In this document: positions 1 to 8,780 of the stretch, one piece after another
How the letters are laid out: the number at the start of each line of letters is the position of its first letter
How positions within the stretch are numbered: the stretch's first letter is position 1
NCBI GenBank assembly: GCA_020247055.1
Contig: JADCJL010000172.1
Location: 1-64,000, forward strand
Reading direction: 5' to 3'
Source of the DNA: Acidobacteriaceae bacterium
GTDB taxonomy: Bacteria > Acidobacteriota > Terriglobia > Bryobacterales > Bryobacteraceae
Length of the DNA stretch: 64,000 nucleotides
Translations under genes and position numbers: made by a program
The notes under the pieces: model-generated
What the model was told of the DNA's origin: nothing
What the model saw: only the letters and a program-made list of their open reading frames with translations
Databases searched by the model: none

Positions 1-821
1 CCAAACGGCTTCAGCAGGCCCTCGGCTCCGGTCCGCAGCATCACCATATCCGAAGGACCCTGGAAAAACGTAAACCCCTGCGCGATGCCCTCGCGAATCT
101 GCGCCGCGTTGGCCACCGGCCGGCCCACGGGCAACCCGTTCTTCTTCGCCGCCGCAATAATCTTCGCCATGGCCTCCCGGTGCTTGGGATGGTCCTGATT
201 CCCGCGCAACCCGAGCGAGTAACTCAGGTCGTTCGCGCCAATAAACAAAACATCAATCCCGGGCGTCGCCGCGATCTCTTCGATCTTCTCTACCGCGCTG
301 ACCTCTTCGATAATCACGATCACCAGCCCGTTCTTATCAATGAAATCGGCATAGCCCTCCGGCGCCGGCCAGCGGAACGTCCCTAACGCGGGACCCGAAC
401 CGCGCCGCCCCGCCGGCGGATACTTCATCGAAGCCACGGCTTGCTTGGCCAGCTCCGGCGTCGAAGTAAACGGAAACACGACCCCGATCGCCCCAATATC
501 CATCGCCCGCTTCGCCGTCCAGAGTTCGTTTACCGGAACGCGGATGAAGGGAAGTGCCTTCAGCCCGCGCGTCGCCAGAATCATGTTCCGCGCCGTCTCG
601 AGAGTAATCGGGCTGTGCTCCATCTCAATCCAAATGAAGTCGAACCCCATGCCGGCCGCCTGCGCGGCTACCTCCGGGCTCGCCGCCGTGATGGTCGCGC
701 CGATCACCGGCTTGCCCTCCTTCAGCAACTTCCGGACCGGATTCTCCCAGGAAGCCTGCCCAAAAACCGAACCCGCGGTCACTCCCGCCAGAACTGCCAA
801 GAAAACGAGGTTATGTCTCAT
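1..821 (-). CDS. HpcH/HpaI-type aldolase with signal peptide (3' end outside window)
   Basis: The reading frame runs on the minus strand from an ATG at 821 to the window edge without a stop, giving 273 complete codons; the C-terminus is missing. The first ~21 residues (MRHNLVFLAVLAGVTAGSVF) look like a signal peptide. The rest matches class II pyruvate-dependent aldolases of the HpcH/HpaI family: DFIWIEMEH, then IGAIGVVFPF, GRRGSGPALG, an IIEEV segment and DVLFIGANDLS, where the family's metal-binding Glu and Asp lie. Known relatives cleave or form 2-keto-3-deoxy acids in the cytoplasm, so an exported version is odd. It lies 39 bases downstream of the DUF1501 gene and probably ends that operon. 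Substrate not assignable. Confidence 0.85.
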   Translation of the reverse strand, partial: MRHNLVFLAVLAGVTAGSVFGQASWENPVRKLLKEGKPVIGATITAASPEVAAQAAGMGFDFIWIEMEHSPITLETARNMILATRGLKALPFIRVPVNELWTAKRAMDIGAIGVVFPFTSTPELAKQAVASMKYPPAGRRGSGPALGTFRWPAPEGYADFIDKNGLVIVIIEEVSAVEKIEEIAATPGIDVLFIGANDLSYSLGLRGNQDHPKHREAMAKIIAAAKKNGLPVGRPVANAAQIREGIAQGFTFFQGPSDMVMLRTGAEGLLKPF

Positions 822-832
822 ACGGTACCGTA
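821..832. repeat. 12-bp perfect palindrome over the aldolase start
   Basis: TACGGTACCGTA is its own reverse complement and covers the first base of the aldolase ATG and the bases just upstream of it. It could be a small operator or a chance event. No second copy with identical arms was noticed, although a related GGTACCGTA occurs near 54386. Confidence 0.3.
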
Positions 833-860
833 CGCTATCACAATCTTCAGACCAACGCCT

Positions 861-2264
861 TTAGGCCAAAACCTTGCGCACGACCTCGCCGCGGACCCCG
901 GTCAGCCGCTGATTGAACCCCTGATAGAAGTAAGTCAACTTCGTATGGTCCATGCCCAGCAGATGGAGCAGCGTCGCGTGCAGATCCGAGACATGCACCC
1001 GCTCCTCCACGGCCGCGAAGCCGAGCTCATCGGTCGCGCCGATCGCCTGCCCGCCCTTCACCCCGGCGCCGGCCAGCCACATCGAAAACCCATGCCAGTC
1101 ATGATCCCGGCCCGGCTTGCCGACGCCCTCGCTCGTCGGGGTCCGGCCAAACTCCCCGCCCCAGAGCAGCAGCGTCTCGTCCCACAGGCCGGTCGCCTTC
1201 AGGTCTTCGATCAGCGCCGCAATCGGACGGTCGGTCTCGCCGGCGTGGAGCCGGTGGTTGGTGATGCAGTCGTTGTGTCCGTCCCAGGTATCTTCAATGT
1301 GCCCGCCCCCGGAGTAGAGCTGAATGAACCGCACCCCTTTCTCTAGCAGCCGTCGCGTCATGAGGCACTTGCGGCCAAAGTCCGCCGTCAGCGGATCGTC
1401 GAGTCCGTAGCGGGCCCGCGTCGCGGCCGACTCGCGGGAGAGATCGACGACCGCCGCCGCCTCCATCTGCATCCGGTAGGCGAGTTCGTACGAGGCGATC
1501 CGTGCCGACAGCTCCGACTCCGCCGCGTGCTCGGCGAGATGCTGCTCGTTGAGCTGCTTGAGTAAGTCGAGCGACTGCCGCTGCGTCTGGTCCGTGACGC
1601 CCGCCGGCGGCTGCAAATTGAGCAAGGGCGCCTTGCCGCTGCGGAACAATGTCCCCTGATACGCCGCCGGCATGTAGCCCGCGGTCCAGTTCGAGGCCGA
1701 ACCGATGGGGCCGCCGCGCGGGTCCGTCATCACCACAAACGCCGGCAGGCTCTGGTTGTCGGTCCCCAGGCCGTAGGTCACCCAGGAGCCCATGCTCGGC
1801 TTACCGAGGAAGATACTGCCGGTGTTCATCTGCAGGCAGCCGGAGGCGTGGGCCGCCGTATCGGTGTACATCGACCGGATGACGCAGAGGTCATCGGCGA
1901 ACTTGGCCGTGTGCGGGAACAGGTCGCTGATCGGCAGCCCGCTCTGGCCGCGGGGCGCGAAGGCGAAGGGCGACTGCATGAGATAGCCGACGGGGCGGCC
2001 GTTCGAGCCGACGGCGAGGGGGCCTTTGTAGGGCTCCCCGTTGCGCCGGGTCAATTCCGGTTTCGGGTCGAAGGTATCGACCTGGCTGGGGGCGCCGTTC
2101 ATGAACAGGAAGACGGCGCGTTTGGCCTTGGCGGGAAAGTGCGGCCGCTTGGGCGCGAGAATCGAGTCCGCGGCCAGAGCCTGATCGCGCTGCAGCAGGT
2201 CGAGCAGGGCGATACCGGCGAATCCGCCTCCCGTCTGCCAGAGAAAATCGCGCCGTGTTTTCAT
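861..2264 (-). CDS. DUF1501 family secreted protein (Tat signal)
   Basis: 467 residues. The N-terminus MKTRRDFLWQTGGGFAGIALLDLL carries a twin-arginine motif (RRDF) and a hydrophobic stretch, so export by Tat is expected. The body matches the DUF1501 / sulfatase-like family: FPAKAKRAVFLFMNGAPSQ, DTFDPKPEL, then LLWGGEFGRTPTSEG and GRDHDWHGFSMWLAGAG near the C-terminus. These proteins are almost always paired with a DUF1549/DUF1553 cytochrome-like protein, as here, where the partner ends 10 bases upstream. Family function is unproven; the pair is common in Planctomycetes and Acidobacteria and is often suspected in polysaccharide or organic matter breakdown. Full length for the family. Confidence 0.92.
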   Translation of the reverse strand: MKTRRDFLWQTGGGFAGIALLDLLQRDQALAADSILAPKRPHFPAKAKRAVFLFMNGAPSQVDTFDPKPELTRRNGEPYKGPLAVGSNGRPVGYLMQSPFAFAPRGQSGLPISDLFPHTAKFADDLCVIRSMYTDTAAHASGCLQMNTGSIFLGKPSMGSWVTYGLGTDNQSLPAFVVMTDPRGGPIGSASNWTAGYMPAAYQGTLFRSGKAPLLNLQPPAGVTDQTQRQSLDLLKQLNEQHLAEHAAESELSARIASYELAYRMQMEAAAVVDLSRESAATRARYGLDDPLTADFGRKCLMTRRLLEKGVRFIQLYSGGGHIEDTWDGHNDCITNHRLHAGETDRPIAALIEDLKATGLWDETLLLWGGEFGRTPTSEGVGKPGRDHDWHGFSMWLAGAGVKGGQAIGATDELGFAAVEERVHVSDLHATLLHLLGMDHTKLTYFYQGFNQRLTGVRGEVVRKVLA

Positions 2265-2274
2265 AGGCTCCTTG

Positions 2275-4653
2275 CTAGTTCGTGTAGGCGAATTCGTTCA
2301 GGTTCAGCATGACGCGGCAGAGCTCTTCGAGGGTTCCGGTCCGCAAAAAAGAGATCATGGCGTCGCGCTCGGCGGGCTTGGGCGGGCGCGCCAGCGCGAG
2401 ACGATAGGCCATCTCGATCTGCGCAGCGGGCTCGGCGCCGGCTTCGCGCCGCAGGCGTTCGGCCAGGTGGCGGGCCTGCCGGTTCATGAAGCCGCCGTTG
2501 AACAGCTGCAGCGCCTGCGGGGCGACGGAGGTGGTCTGCCGCCGGGCAGCGGGGCGGGCGGTGTCGCACACGTCGAGCACCTCCATGAGCGGGACGAGGA
2601 GGGAGCGCTTGACGATGTAGTAAATAGCCCGCCGCGAGGCCTGCTCTTCGGAGAAGCTCTTCCAGACCTTATCGGGATCGCTCGACCCTTCGAGCGCCTC
2701 GCGCGGCACCTCCGGGTAGACGAACTCGCCGTACAGGGTCCGGTTCAATTTGCCGCTCACCGCAAGCGCCGAATCGAGAATGGCTTCGGCTTCGAGGCGC
2801 CGGTAGGGCGCCCGCCACCACAGACGGTTTTCCGGATCTTCGGCCGCGTAAGCCGGGTTGTCCGTCTTCGCCATGCGGTAGGTGTTGCTGCTGAGGATCA
2901 GTGCGTGGAGTTTCCGGAGCGACCAGCCGTTGTCCATGAACCATACGGCCAGCCAGTCGAGCAGTTCGGGGTGAGAGGGTTTGTCGCCCATCACGCCGAA
3001 GTCGTTGGCGGTGCGCACGAGGCCTTCGCCGAAGTGCCACTGCCAGACGCGGTTGACGATGACGCGGGCGGTGAGCGGATTTTCGCGCGAGGCGATCCAG
3101 CGGGCGAGGCCGAGGCGGCGGCCGCTCGAGCGCGGGGCGGGGGTGAAGACGGGCGGGGCGTGGGCGGCGACGACCAGGGGTGCGGAGGGCGGCACCTCCG
3201 GGCCGGGCGAGGCCGCTTTGCCGCGGATCAGAATATGCGTCGCCGGGGGCTGCTTCGCACGCTCTTCGAGAAAGTATCCGCGCTCCAGCTCAGGTGTCTT
3301 GCGCCGGAGCCGCTTCACTTTCTCTTCGACGGGCAGGGCCGCGAGCTCTTCATCCAGCTTTTTCGCAAACTCTTTCACCAGTTTCTTCGCAACGTCGTCG
3401 CGATCTTTGGCGGGCCGCAGGAAGGCGGCCGCGGCCGCCGGGGGCATGGCGCTCTTGCCGGAGCGCAGCCACTGTTTCCGCGCGGCCTCGCGCAGCTTGG
3501 TGATCTGCTCCTCGCGGGCATCGTCCCGCTTGATTGCGGGCCATAACCCGATGGGGCGATCGAGTTCGGTTCGTCCTTTACGCGGCCGTTCGAGGCCGTT
3601 GAAGACGGCGATCATGCCGTAGTAGTCCTTTGTTGTGAGCGGTTCGAACTTATGGTTGTGACAGCGGGCGCAGGCGAGGGTGAGGCCGAGAAAGCCCTGG
3701 GCGGTGGCGTTTAGGATGTCGTCGAGCTGGTCGAAGCGGTCTTCGGCGGGGTCGGCCGGTTCGTCGTCCCAGGGGCCGAGTCGGAGGAAGCCGGTGGCGA
3801 GGAGGGTTTCAGCGTTGGCGTTGGGCAGTTCATCGCCGGCTAATTGTTCGATGACGAATTGGTTGAAGGGTTTGTCGGCCTGGAGCGAGCGGATGACGTA
3901 GTCGCGATACTTCCAGACCTTGGGCTTCACGTCATCGCGCTCGTAGCCGTTGGTGTCGCCGTAGCGCACGACGTCGAGCCAGTGGCGGGCCCAGCGTTCG
4001 GCGTGGGCGGGCTGTTGGAGCAGCTCCTGCGCGAGGCCGTCCCAGTCGCCGCGGAAGCGGTCCTGTTCGGCGAGGGAGGGCGGCAGGCCGGTGAGATCGA
4101 GATAGATGCGCCGGAGCAGGTCGGGCGGGGCGGCAGGGGGGGCGGGGCGCCAGCCTTTGGCTTCGAGGCGGGCGAGGATGAAGGCGTCGATGGGGTTGCG
4201 GACCCAGCCGGTATCGCGGACCGACGGGAGAGCGGGCGCGGCGCGGAGGGGCTGGAAGGCCCAATGGTTGCGGCGGGGATCGGGTTTGGCCGCCGAGGGG
4301 GCCGTCGGTTCGGCGCCGGGCCATTTGGCGCCCGCGTCGATCCACTGGCGCAGGGTGTCGACCTCGGCCGGGGTGAGGCGGGGGCCGGCGGGGGGCATGA
4401 CCAGCTTGGCGTCGGCGCCGGAGACGTAGCGGATGAGGAGGCTGTCTTTACTGTTGCCCGGCACGATGGCCGGGATGCCGCTTTCCCCGCCATGGAGGGC
4501 GTCGGGGCGGCGGTCGAGGCGCAGATCGCTCTTGTGCAGGGCCGGGCCGTGGCAGCCCCAGCAGCGGCGGGCCAGAATCGGCCGGACTTCCGTTACAAAA
4601 TCCGCTGCCGCGCTACCGGCAGCACCCAGGAGGATCCAGATGAGCCATACCAC
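2275..4653 (-). CDS. Planctomycete-type cytochrome c with DUF1549 and DUF1553 domains
   Basis: 792 residues from a GTG start. A short signal peptide (residues 1-17) is followed by a single c-type heme site, C31-W-G-C34-H35, in a PSCyt1-type domain (KSDLRLDRR, GGESG). A DUF1549 domain starts near residue 150 (NPIDAFILARLE, LTGLPPS), and the DUF1553 domain occupies the C-terminal third (RRLGLARWIA, NRVWQWHFGEGLV, SNTYRM). Many relatives exceed 1000 residues because of an inserted lectin-like domain, which is absent here. It heads the pair with the DUF1501 gene and follows the NUDIX gene by 13 bases. Periplasmic; role inferred only from family co-occurrence. A TACAGT hexamer 7 bases before the GTG resembles a -10 box. 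Confidence 0.92.
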   Translation of the reverse strand: MVWLIWILLGAAGSAAADFVTEVRPILARRCWGCHGPALHKSDLRLDRRPDALHGGESGIPAIVPGNSKDSLLIRYVSGADAKLVMPPAGPRLTPAEVDTLRQWIDAGAKWPGAEPTAPSAAKPDPRRNHWAFQPLRAAPALPSVRDTGWVRNPIDAFILARLEAKGWRPAPPAAPPDLLRRIYLDLTGLPPSLAEQDRFRGDWDGLAQELLQQPAHAERWARHWLDVVRYGDTNGYERDDVKPKVWKYRDYVIRSLQADKPFNQFVIEQLAGDELPNANAETLLATGFLRLGPWDDEPADPAEDRFDQLDDILNATAQGFLGLTLACARCHNHKFEPLTTKDYYGMIAVFNGLERPRKGRTELDRPIGLWPAIKRDDAREEQITKLREAARKQWLRSGKSAMPPAAAAAFLRPAKDRDDVAKKLVKEFAKKLDEELAALPVEEKVKRLRRKTPELERGYFLEERAKQPPATHILIRGKAASPGPEVPPSAPLVVAAHAPPVFTPAPRSSGRRLGLARWIASRENPLTARVIVNRVWQWHFGEGLVRTANDFGVMGDKPSHPELLDWLAVWFMDNGWSLRKLHALILSSNTYRMAKTDNPAYAAEDPENRLWWRAPYRRLEAEAILDSALAVSGKLNRTLYGEFVYPEVPREALEGSSDPDKVWKSFSEEQASRRAIYYIVKRSLLVPLMEVLDVCDTARPAARRQTTSVAPQALQLFNGGFMNRQARHLAERLRREAGAEPAAQIEMAYRLALARPPKPAERDAMISFLRTGTLEELCRVMLNLNEFAYTN

Positions 4654-4666
4654 GGGGAGAACTGTA

Positions 4667-5098
4667 TCACACCCGCCGGGCGAGGTAGCGGTCGACCACG
4701 TCGCGGGTTCCGTCGGTGAGCTGGATGTCGCCGAGCTCCTCGACGGGCCACCAGGTGACGGCGGCGGAGTCGTCGCCGGCTTGTAAGTGACCGCCGGTGA
4801 CGCGGCACTCGTAGTCGATGAGCACGTAGTGATACTCGCAGCGGCCCTCGGCGTCGGGCATCAGCCGTTCGAAGATGGTGGCCAGCTGCACGATTTCGAC
4901 TTCGAGGCCGGTTTCCTCCTGCACCTCCCGCAATATGGCGGCTTCGAGCCGTTCGCCGGTTTCGCCGCCGCCGCCCGGCAGAGACCACCACCCTTTGTAC
5001 GGTTCGTTGCCCCGCTGAACGAGCAGGATGCGGTCGCCGTCGAAGATCAGTGCCCCGACGCCGAGGACGGGACGTTCCGGGTAGCGTCTACTGGACAA
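4667..5098 (-). CDS. NUDIX hydrolase
   Basis: 143 residues with a complete Nudix box from G43 to L65 (G-x5-E49-x7-R57-E58-V-Q-E61-E62-T-G-L). E58, E61 and E62 are the expected metal ligands. The preceding GWWSLPGGGG is typical of ADP-ribose/NTP pyrophosphatases and MutT-like housecleaning enzymes. Cytoplasmic, no signal peptide. The start overlaps the end of the upstream SMP-30-like gene by 11 bases, suggesting cotranslation in the minus-strand operon. Exact substrate cannot be read from the sequence. Confidence 0.93.
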   Translation of the reverse strand: MSSRRYPERPVLGVGALIFDGDRILLVQRGNEPYKGWWSLPGGGGETGERLEAAILREVQEETGLEVEIVQLATIFERLMPDAEGRCEYHYVLIDYECRVTGGHLQAGDDSAAVTWWPVEELGDIQLTDGTRDVVDRYLARRV

Positions 5099-5969
5099 GG
5101 TGGCCCCGGCGGTCGACGCGGATGCGGTAGACGTTTTTCTGTGCGGTGAGGTAGAGGGTTTGCAGGTCCGCGTCGCCGAAGGCGAGGTTGGCGGGCGGTT
5201 CGGGCATTTCGAGTTTGGCGGTGGGTTTGCCGTCCTCGCTAAAGACGAGAAGGGCTTTGGCGGCCACCCAGACGGCGCCCTTTTCGTCGGTCTTGATGCC
5301 GTTGGGCGGGCCTTCGATGCCGGAGACGAAGACGCGTTCGTTGGTGGCGCGGCCGGTGCGGTCGAGGTCCCAGAGGCGGATCAAGCGCTGGTCGGAGTCG
5401 GTGACGTAGAGGCGGTCACCTTTGGGGGAGAGGGCGACGCCGTTGGGGCGGCCGGGGGTTTTGGCGACGAGGGCGAGTTCGCCTTTGGGCGAGAGGTGAT
5501 AGACGCCGTAGAAGTCGAGCTCGCGGGCGGCGGCCTGCGAGCCAAAGGCGGGGTCGGTGAAGTAGAGATGGCCGTCTTTGCGGATGGCGACGTCGTTGGG
5601 GGCGTTCAGGCGCTTGCCTTCGAAGCGTTCGGCAAGGACTTCGACGGCGCCTTTTTTGTCGGTCCGGGTGAGGCGGCGGGCGGCGGCTTCGCAGGTGACG
5701 AGCCGGCCCTGGAGGTCGAAGGCGCTGCCGTGGGCGCCGCCGGAGGAGGCGCGGAAGACGGCGGGCGGTTCTCCGGGCGTGAGCTTGATGATGCGGCCGG
5801 TGGGCACGTCGGAGAACAGCAGGAAGCCGTCGCGGCTCCAGGCGGGGCCTTCGGTGTACTGGTAGCCGGCGGCAATCTTCTCGACTTGAATTTTCGAGAA
5901 GTCCTGAGCCGAGAGAATGGCCGCCCCCGCAATCACCCATAGCATCCGCATGTTTTTGCAAGATATCAT
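5088..5969 (-). CDS. SMP-30/gluconolactonase/LRE family protein, secreted
   Basis: 293 residues, a six-bladed propeller of the SMP-30/gluconolactonase type: YTEGPAWSRDGFLLFSDV holds the family metal-binding Glu, followed by LNAPNDVAIRKDGHLYFTDP, RPNGVALSPKGDRLYVTDS and GPPNGIKTDEKGAVWVAA. The first ~22 residues form a signal peptide. A second in-frame ATG at 5951 gives a cleaner leader (MRMLWVIAG), so the true start may be there. Family members hydrolyse sugar lactones with a divalent metal; the substrate here is unknown. It is divergent from the DUF1684 gene with only 5 bases between start codons, so each promoter must lie inside the other gene. First gene of the 6-kb minus-strand cluster. 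Confidence 0.88.
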   Translation of the reverse strand: MISCKNMRMLWVIAGAAILSAQDFSKIQVEKIAAGYQYTEGPAWSRDGFLLFSDVPTGRIIKLTPGEPPAVFRASSGGAHGSAFDLQGRLVTCEAAARRLTRTDKKGAVEVLAERFEGKRLNAPNDVAIRKDGHLYFTDPAFGSQAAARELDFYGVYHLSPKGELALVAKTPGRPNGVALSPKGDRLYVTDSDQRLIRLWDLDRTGRATNERVFVSGIEGPPNGIKTDEKGAVWVAAKALLVFSEDGKPTAKLEMPEPPANLAFGDADLQTLYLTAQKNVYRIRVDRRGHLVQ

Positions 5970-5974
5970 GTGCC

Positions 5975-6808
5975 ATGCGCCTTCGTATCGTTTTGCTCGC
6001 AGTTCTGCCCTTGCTGGCGGCGGATCCGTTGACGGAAAAGGTGACGGCGTGGCGGACGAAGTACGAAGCCGGGCTGAAGAGTGACACAGGGTGGCTCTCC
6101 GTGGCCGGGCTCTACTGGCTCGAGCAGGGCGCGAACCCGGCGGGGAGGGCGGCGTCGAACAAGATTGTGCTGCCGGCCGGGCCGGCCGTGGCGGGGACGT
6201 TTGAGCGGGTGGGGGACCGGGTGAAGTGGAAGCCGGCGAACGGACCGGCGCGGACGCTGCAGTCCGACAAAGACGGCGCGAAGCCGGACCTGCTGACCAT
6301 TGACCGGTTGACGTTGTTTGTCATTGACCGCAATGGGAAGATCGGGATCCGGCTGCGGGATCCGCAGGCGAAGATGCGGCGTGAGTTCCAGGGCACCAAG
6401 TGGTTTCCCATTCGGGCGCAGTATTCGTTGACGGGGCAGTTCAAGCCTTATCCGCAGAAGAAGATTGTGATGGTGCCGGATGTGACGGGCAACACGCTGC
6501 GGTACGAGAGCCCGGGCGAGGTGGAGTTTGCCGTCAACGGACAGAAGGTGCGGCTGGAGCCGGTGCTCGATGAGGGCCAGCTGTTTTTTGTGTTTCGAGA
6601 TAAGACCTCGGGCCGGCAGACCTACGGCGGGGGCCGGATGCTGTACGCGCCGCTGCCGGGTCCGGACAACCGGGTGGATCTTGAGATGAACATCGCCAAG
6701 AATCCGCCGTGTGTGTTCACGCCCTATGCGACCTGTCCGCTGCCAACCAAGCGGAATACCCTGAATGTGGCTATTGAGGCGGGTGAGCTGGCGCAGCCGG
6801 GGCACTAA
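5975..6808 (+). CDS. DUF1684 domain protein, secreted
   Basis: 277 residues with an N-terminal signal peptide (MRLRIVLLAVLPLLAAD). Family-typical segments follow: W-R-x-K-Y-E-x-G-L, SDTGWLSVAGLYWLEQG close to the N-terminus, YGGGRMLYAPLP, and the diagnostic C-terminal VFTPYATCPLPTKRNTL. DUF1684 proteins are conserved in Acidobacteria and Bacteroidetes, with no established biochemical role. The gene lies 22 bases before the FkbH-like gene on the same strand, so it may be read with it, but nothing links the functions. Confidence 0.88.
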   Translation: MRLRIVLLAVLPLLAADPLTEKVTAWRTKYEAGLKSDTGWLSVAGLYWLEQGANPAGRAASNKIVLPAGPAVAGTFERVGDRVKWKPANGPARTLQSDKDGAKPDLLTIDRLTLFVIDRNGKIGIRLRDPQAKMRREFQGTKWFPIRAQYSLTGQFKPYPQKKIVMVPDVTGNTLRYESPGEVEFAVNGQKVRLEPVLDEGQLFFVFRDKTSGRQTYGGGRMLYAPLPGPDNRVDLEMNIAKNPPCVFTPYATCPLPTKRNTLNVAIEAGELAQPGH

Positions 6809-6818
6809 AGCCGGTTGT

Positions 6819-6824
6819 TAAACT
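6819..6824 (+). promoter_or_regulatory. -10-like TAAACT just before the FkbH-carrier gene
   Basis: TAAACT ends 6 bases before the GTG at 6831. No good -35 hexamer is seen 17 bases upstream, and no Shine-Dalgarno sequence lies in between. It is one of several such boxes in the window (see findings). Confidence 0.3.
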
Positions 6825-6830
6825 AACCTA

Positions 6831-8780
6831 GTGATCTGCATCAGCGCTACGTTTACCGCCGAGCCGATCCAGCCGGTTTTGGAGTTCTGGGCTCGCCAGT
6901 TGGGCGAGCAGTGGCCGATTCAGTTCGCCCCTTACAACCAGGTTCTGCAGACGCTGCTGGACCCGGTTGGTTTGTTTGCCAGGAACCGGGAGGGCGCTAA
7001 CGTGATCCTGGTGCGCCCGGCGGACCTGGCGCAGTTTGCCGGGGCGACGGAGGCGGACGAAGACCGGCGTCTTGCAGAGATTCTGGCGACGGCGGCGGCG
7101 CAGCGGTTTGCCGTGCCGACGCTGGTGGCGGTCTGTCCGCCGCGGCGGGTGCGAATCGCGCCGCAGCCGAATCTGCTGGTGGTGAGCACGGAGCTTTATC
7201 CGGTGGAGCAGTGGGAGGATGCGGCAGCGGACCGGCTGGGCCGGATCCCCTACACGCCGGCCTACTTCACGGCGCTGGGCACGGCGGTGGCGCGGCTGCT
7301 GCACGCGCTGCGGCGGCCTCCGTTCAAGGTCATTGCCCTCGACTGCGACCACACGCTATGGGCCGGGGTGTGCGGCGAGGACGGGCCGACGGGGGTGGCG
7401 ATTGACGGGCCGCGGCGCGCGCTGCAGGAGTTTTTGCTGCGGCAGCGCGAGATGGGGATGCTGCTGGCGCTCTCGTCGAAGAACAATCCGGAGGATGTCT
7501 GGCAGACCTTTGCCGCGCATCCCGAGATGGTACTGCGGCGGGAGCACATTACGGCGCACCGGCTGAGCTGGGCGCCGAAGGCGCAGGGGCTGCGGGAGAT
7601 GGCGGCCGCGCTTTCGCTGGGGGCGGATTCGTTTCTCCTCCTTGACGATAATCCGAAAGAGATTGCCGAGCTCGGGGAGGGGGCGCCGGAGGTGTTGGGG
7701 CTGACGCTGCCGGAGACGGGGATTGCGCACTATCTGGACCATGTGTGGGCGTTCGACCATCCGGTGGTGACGGAGGCGGACCGGAGCCGGGCGGCGAGTT
7801 ATCAACTGCAGCAGTCGTTTGCGGCGGCGGCGAGTCTTGAGCACTTCTATGAAACGCTGCAGCTGCGGGTGGACATTCACCGGCTGCATCCCCAGGAGTT
7901 GCCGCGGGCGGCGCAACTGACGCAGCGGACCAACCAGTTCAACTTCACGACGCGGCGGCGGAGCGAGGCAGAGCTGGCGGGTTTGGAGGCGTATTCGATT
8001 CACGTGGCCGACCGGTTTGGCGAGTATGGCTTCACGGGTCTGGTGGTGGTGGCCGATGGGATCGTGGATACGTTTCTGCTGAGCTGCCGGGTGCTGGGCC
8101 GGGGTGTGGAGCATGCCGTGGTGCGGTGGTTGGGGGAGCACTTCGCGGCGCTGACTTTCGAGCTGATTCCGACGGCGCGCAATGCTCCGGCGCAGGCATT
8201 TTTGCGGGAGTTGACGGGGCGGGAGCAGGGGACGGTGACGCTGAGCGCGGCGCAGATGCGGGCCGTCGAGTTTTCGGCTCCGGCACCGGCGGAGACTGCC
8301 GCGGCGCCGGCCGTGGCGGTGGCGGCGGGCCGGTTTGCGGGTTATCAGCGGATTGCGACGCAACTCGATACGGTCGAGCGGATTCAGGCGGCGATGGCGG
8401 CCGAGCAGCGGGAGATGGCGCCGGCGCGGGAGGTGGCGAGTCCGCCGGTGACGGAGACGGAGCGTCGGCTGGCGGCGATCTGGTCTGAGCTCCTGGGGCA
8501 GTCGGCGATCTCGACCGGGGACAACTTTTTTGACCTGGGGGGGCACTCGCTGCTGGCGGTGCTGCTGGTGACGCGGGTGCAGGAGGAGTTTGGCATGGAG
8601 CTGTCGATGGACGATGTCTATTCGGCTGATACGACGCTGGCCAAGCTGGCCATGATTGTCGAGACGCAGCGGTTGCGGAGCTACGACCCGGCGGAGGTGG
8701 CGGCGGTGATCCGTGAGATTGAGACGTTGTCGGAAGAAGAGGTCCGGTTGGAAATCGCCCGTCTATGCGCGTTCTTTTAA
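6831..8780 (+). CDS. FkbH-like HAD/acyltransferase protein fused to a C-terminal acyl/peptidyl carrier domain
   Basis: 649 residues from a GTG start. After an N-terminal region, a HAD-type catalytic motif D171-C-D173-H-T-L-W opens the FkbH/IIIC domain, with LLALSSKNNPEDV and DSFLLLDDNPKEIAEL as later HAD motifs. Residues ~310-440 form the GNAT-like part (TQRTNQFNFTTRR, YGFTGLVVV, LSCRVLGRGVE). A phosphopantetheine carrier domain sits at ~545-649, with attachment serine S573 in D-L-G-G-H-S573-L. Known FkbH enzymes take 1,3-bisphosphoglycerate, dephosphorylate it and load a glyceryl unit on a carrier protein to make methoxymalonyl- or glyceryl-type extender units. Here enzyme and carrier are one chain with no polyketide or NRPS module in view. 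The stop overlaps the next gene by 16 bases, implying coupled translation. Glyceryl as cargo is inferred from the family. Confidence 0.88.
   Translation: MICISATFTAEPIQPVLEFWARQLGEQWPIQFAPYNQVLQTLLDPVGLFARNREGANVILVRPADLAQFAGATEADEDRRLAEILATAAAQRFAVPTLVAVCPPRRVRIAPQPNLLVVSTELYPVEQWEDAAADRLGRIPYTPAYFTALGTAVARLLHALRRPPFKVIALDCDHTLWAGVCGEDGPTGVAIDGPRRALQEFLLRQREMGMLLALSSKNNPEDVWQTFAAHPEMVLRREHITAHRLSWAPKAQGLREMAAALSLGADSFLLLDDNPKEIAELGEGAPEVLGLTLPETGIAHYLDHVWAFDHPVVTEADRSRAASYQLQQSFAAAASLEHFYETLQLRVDIHRLHPQELPRAAQLTQRTNQFNFTTRRRSEAELAGLEAYSIHVADRFGEYGFTGLVVVADGIVDTFLLSCRVLGRGVEHAVVRWLGEHFAALTFELIPTARNAPAQAFLRELTGREQGTVTLSAAQMRAVEFSAPAPAETAAAPAVAVAAGRFAGYQRIATQLDTVERIQAAMAAEQREMAPAREVASPPVTETERRLAAIWSELLGQSAISTGDNFFDLGGHSLLAVLLVTRVQEEFGMELSMDDVYSADTTLAKLAMIVETQRLRSYDPAEVAAVIREIETLSEEEVRLEIARLCAFF

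Noticed and set aside
2272..3546. Long plus-strand frame of 424 codons opposite the PSCyt/DUF1553 gene
   Set aside because: It mirrors the minus-strand gene, is rich in Gly/Ala/Arg without any motif, and the opposite strand has clear domains.
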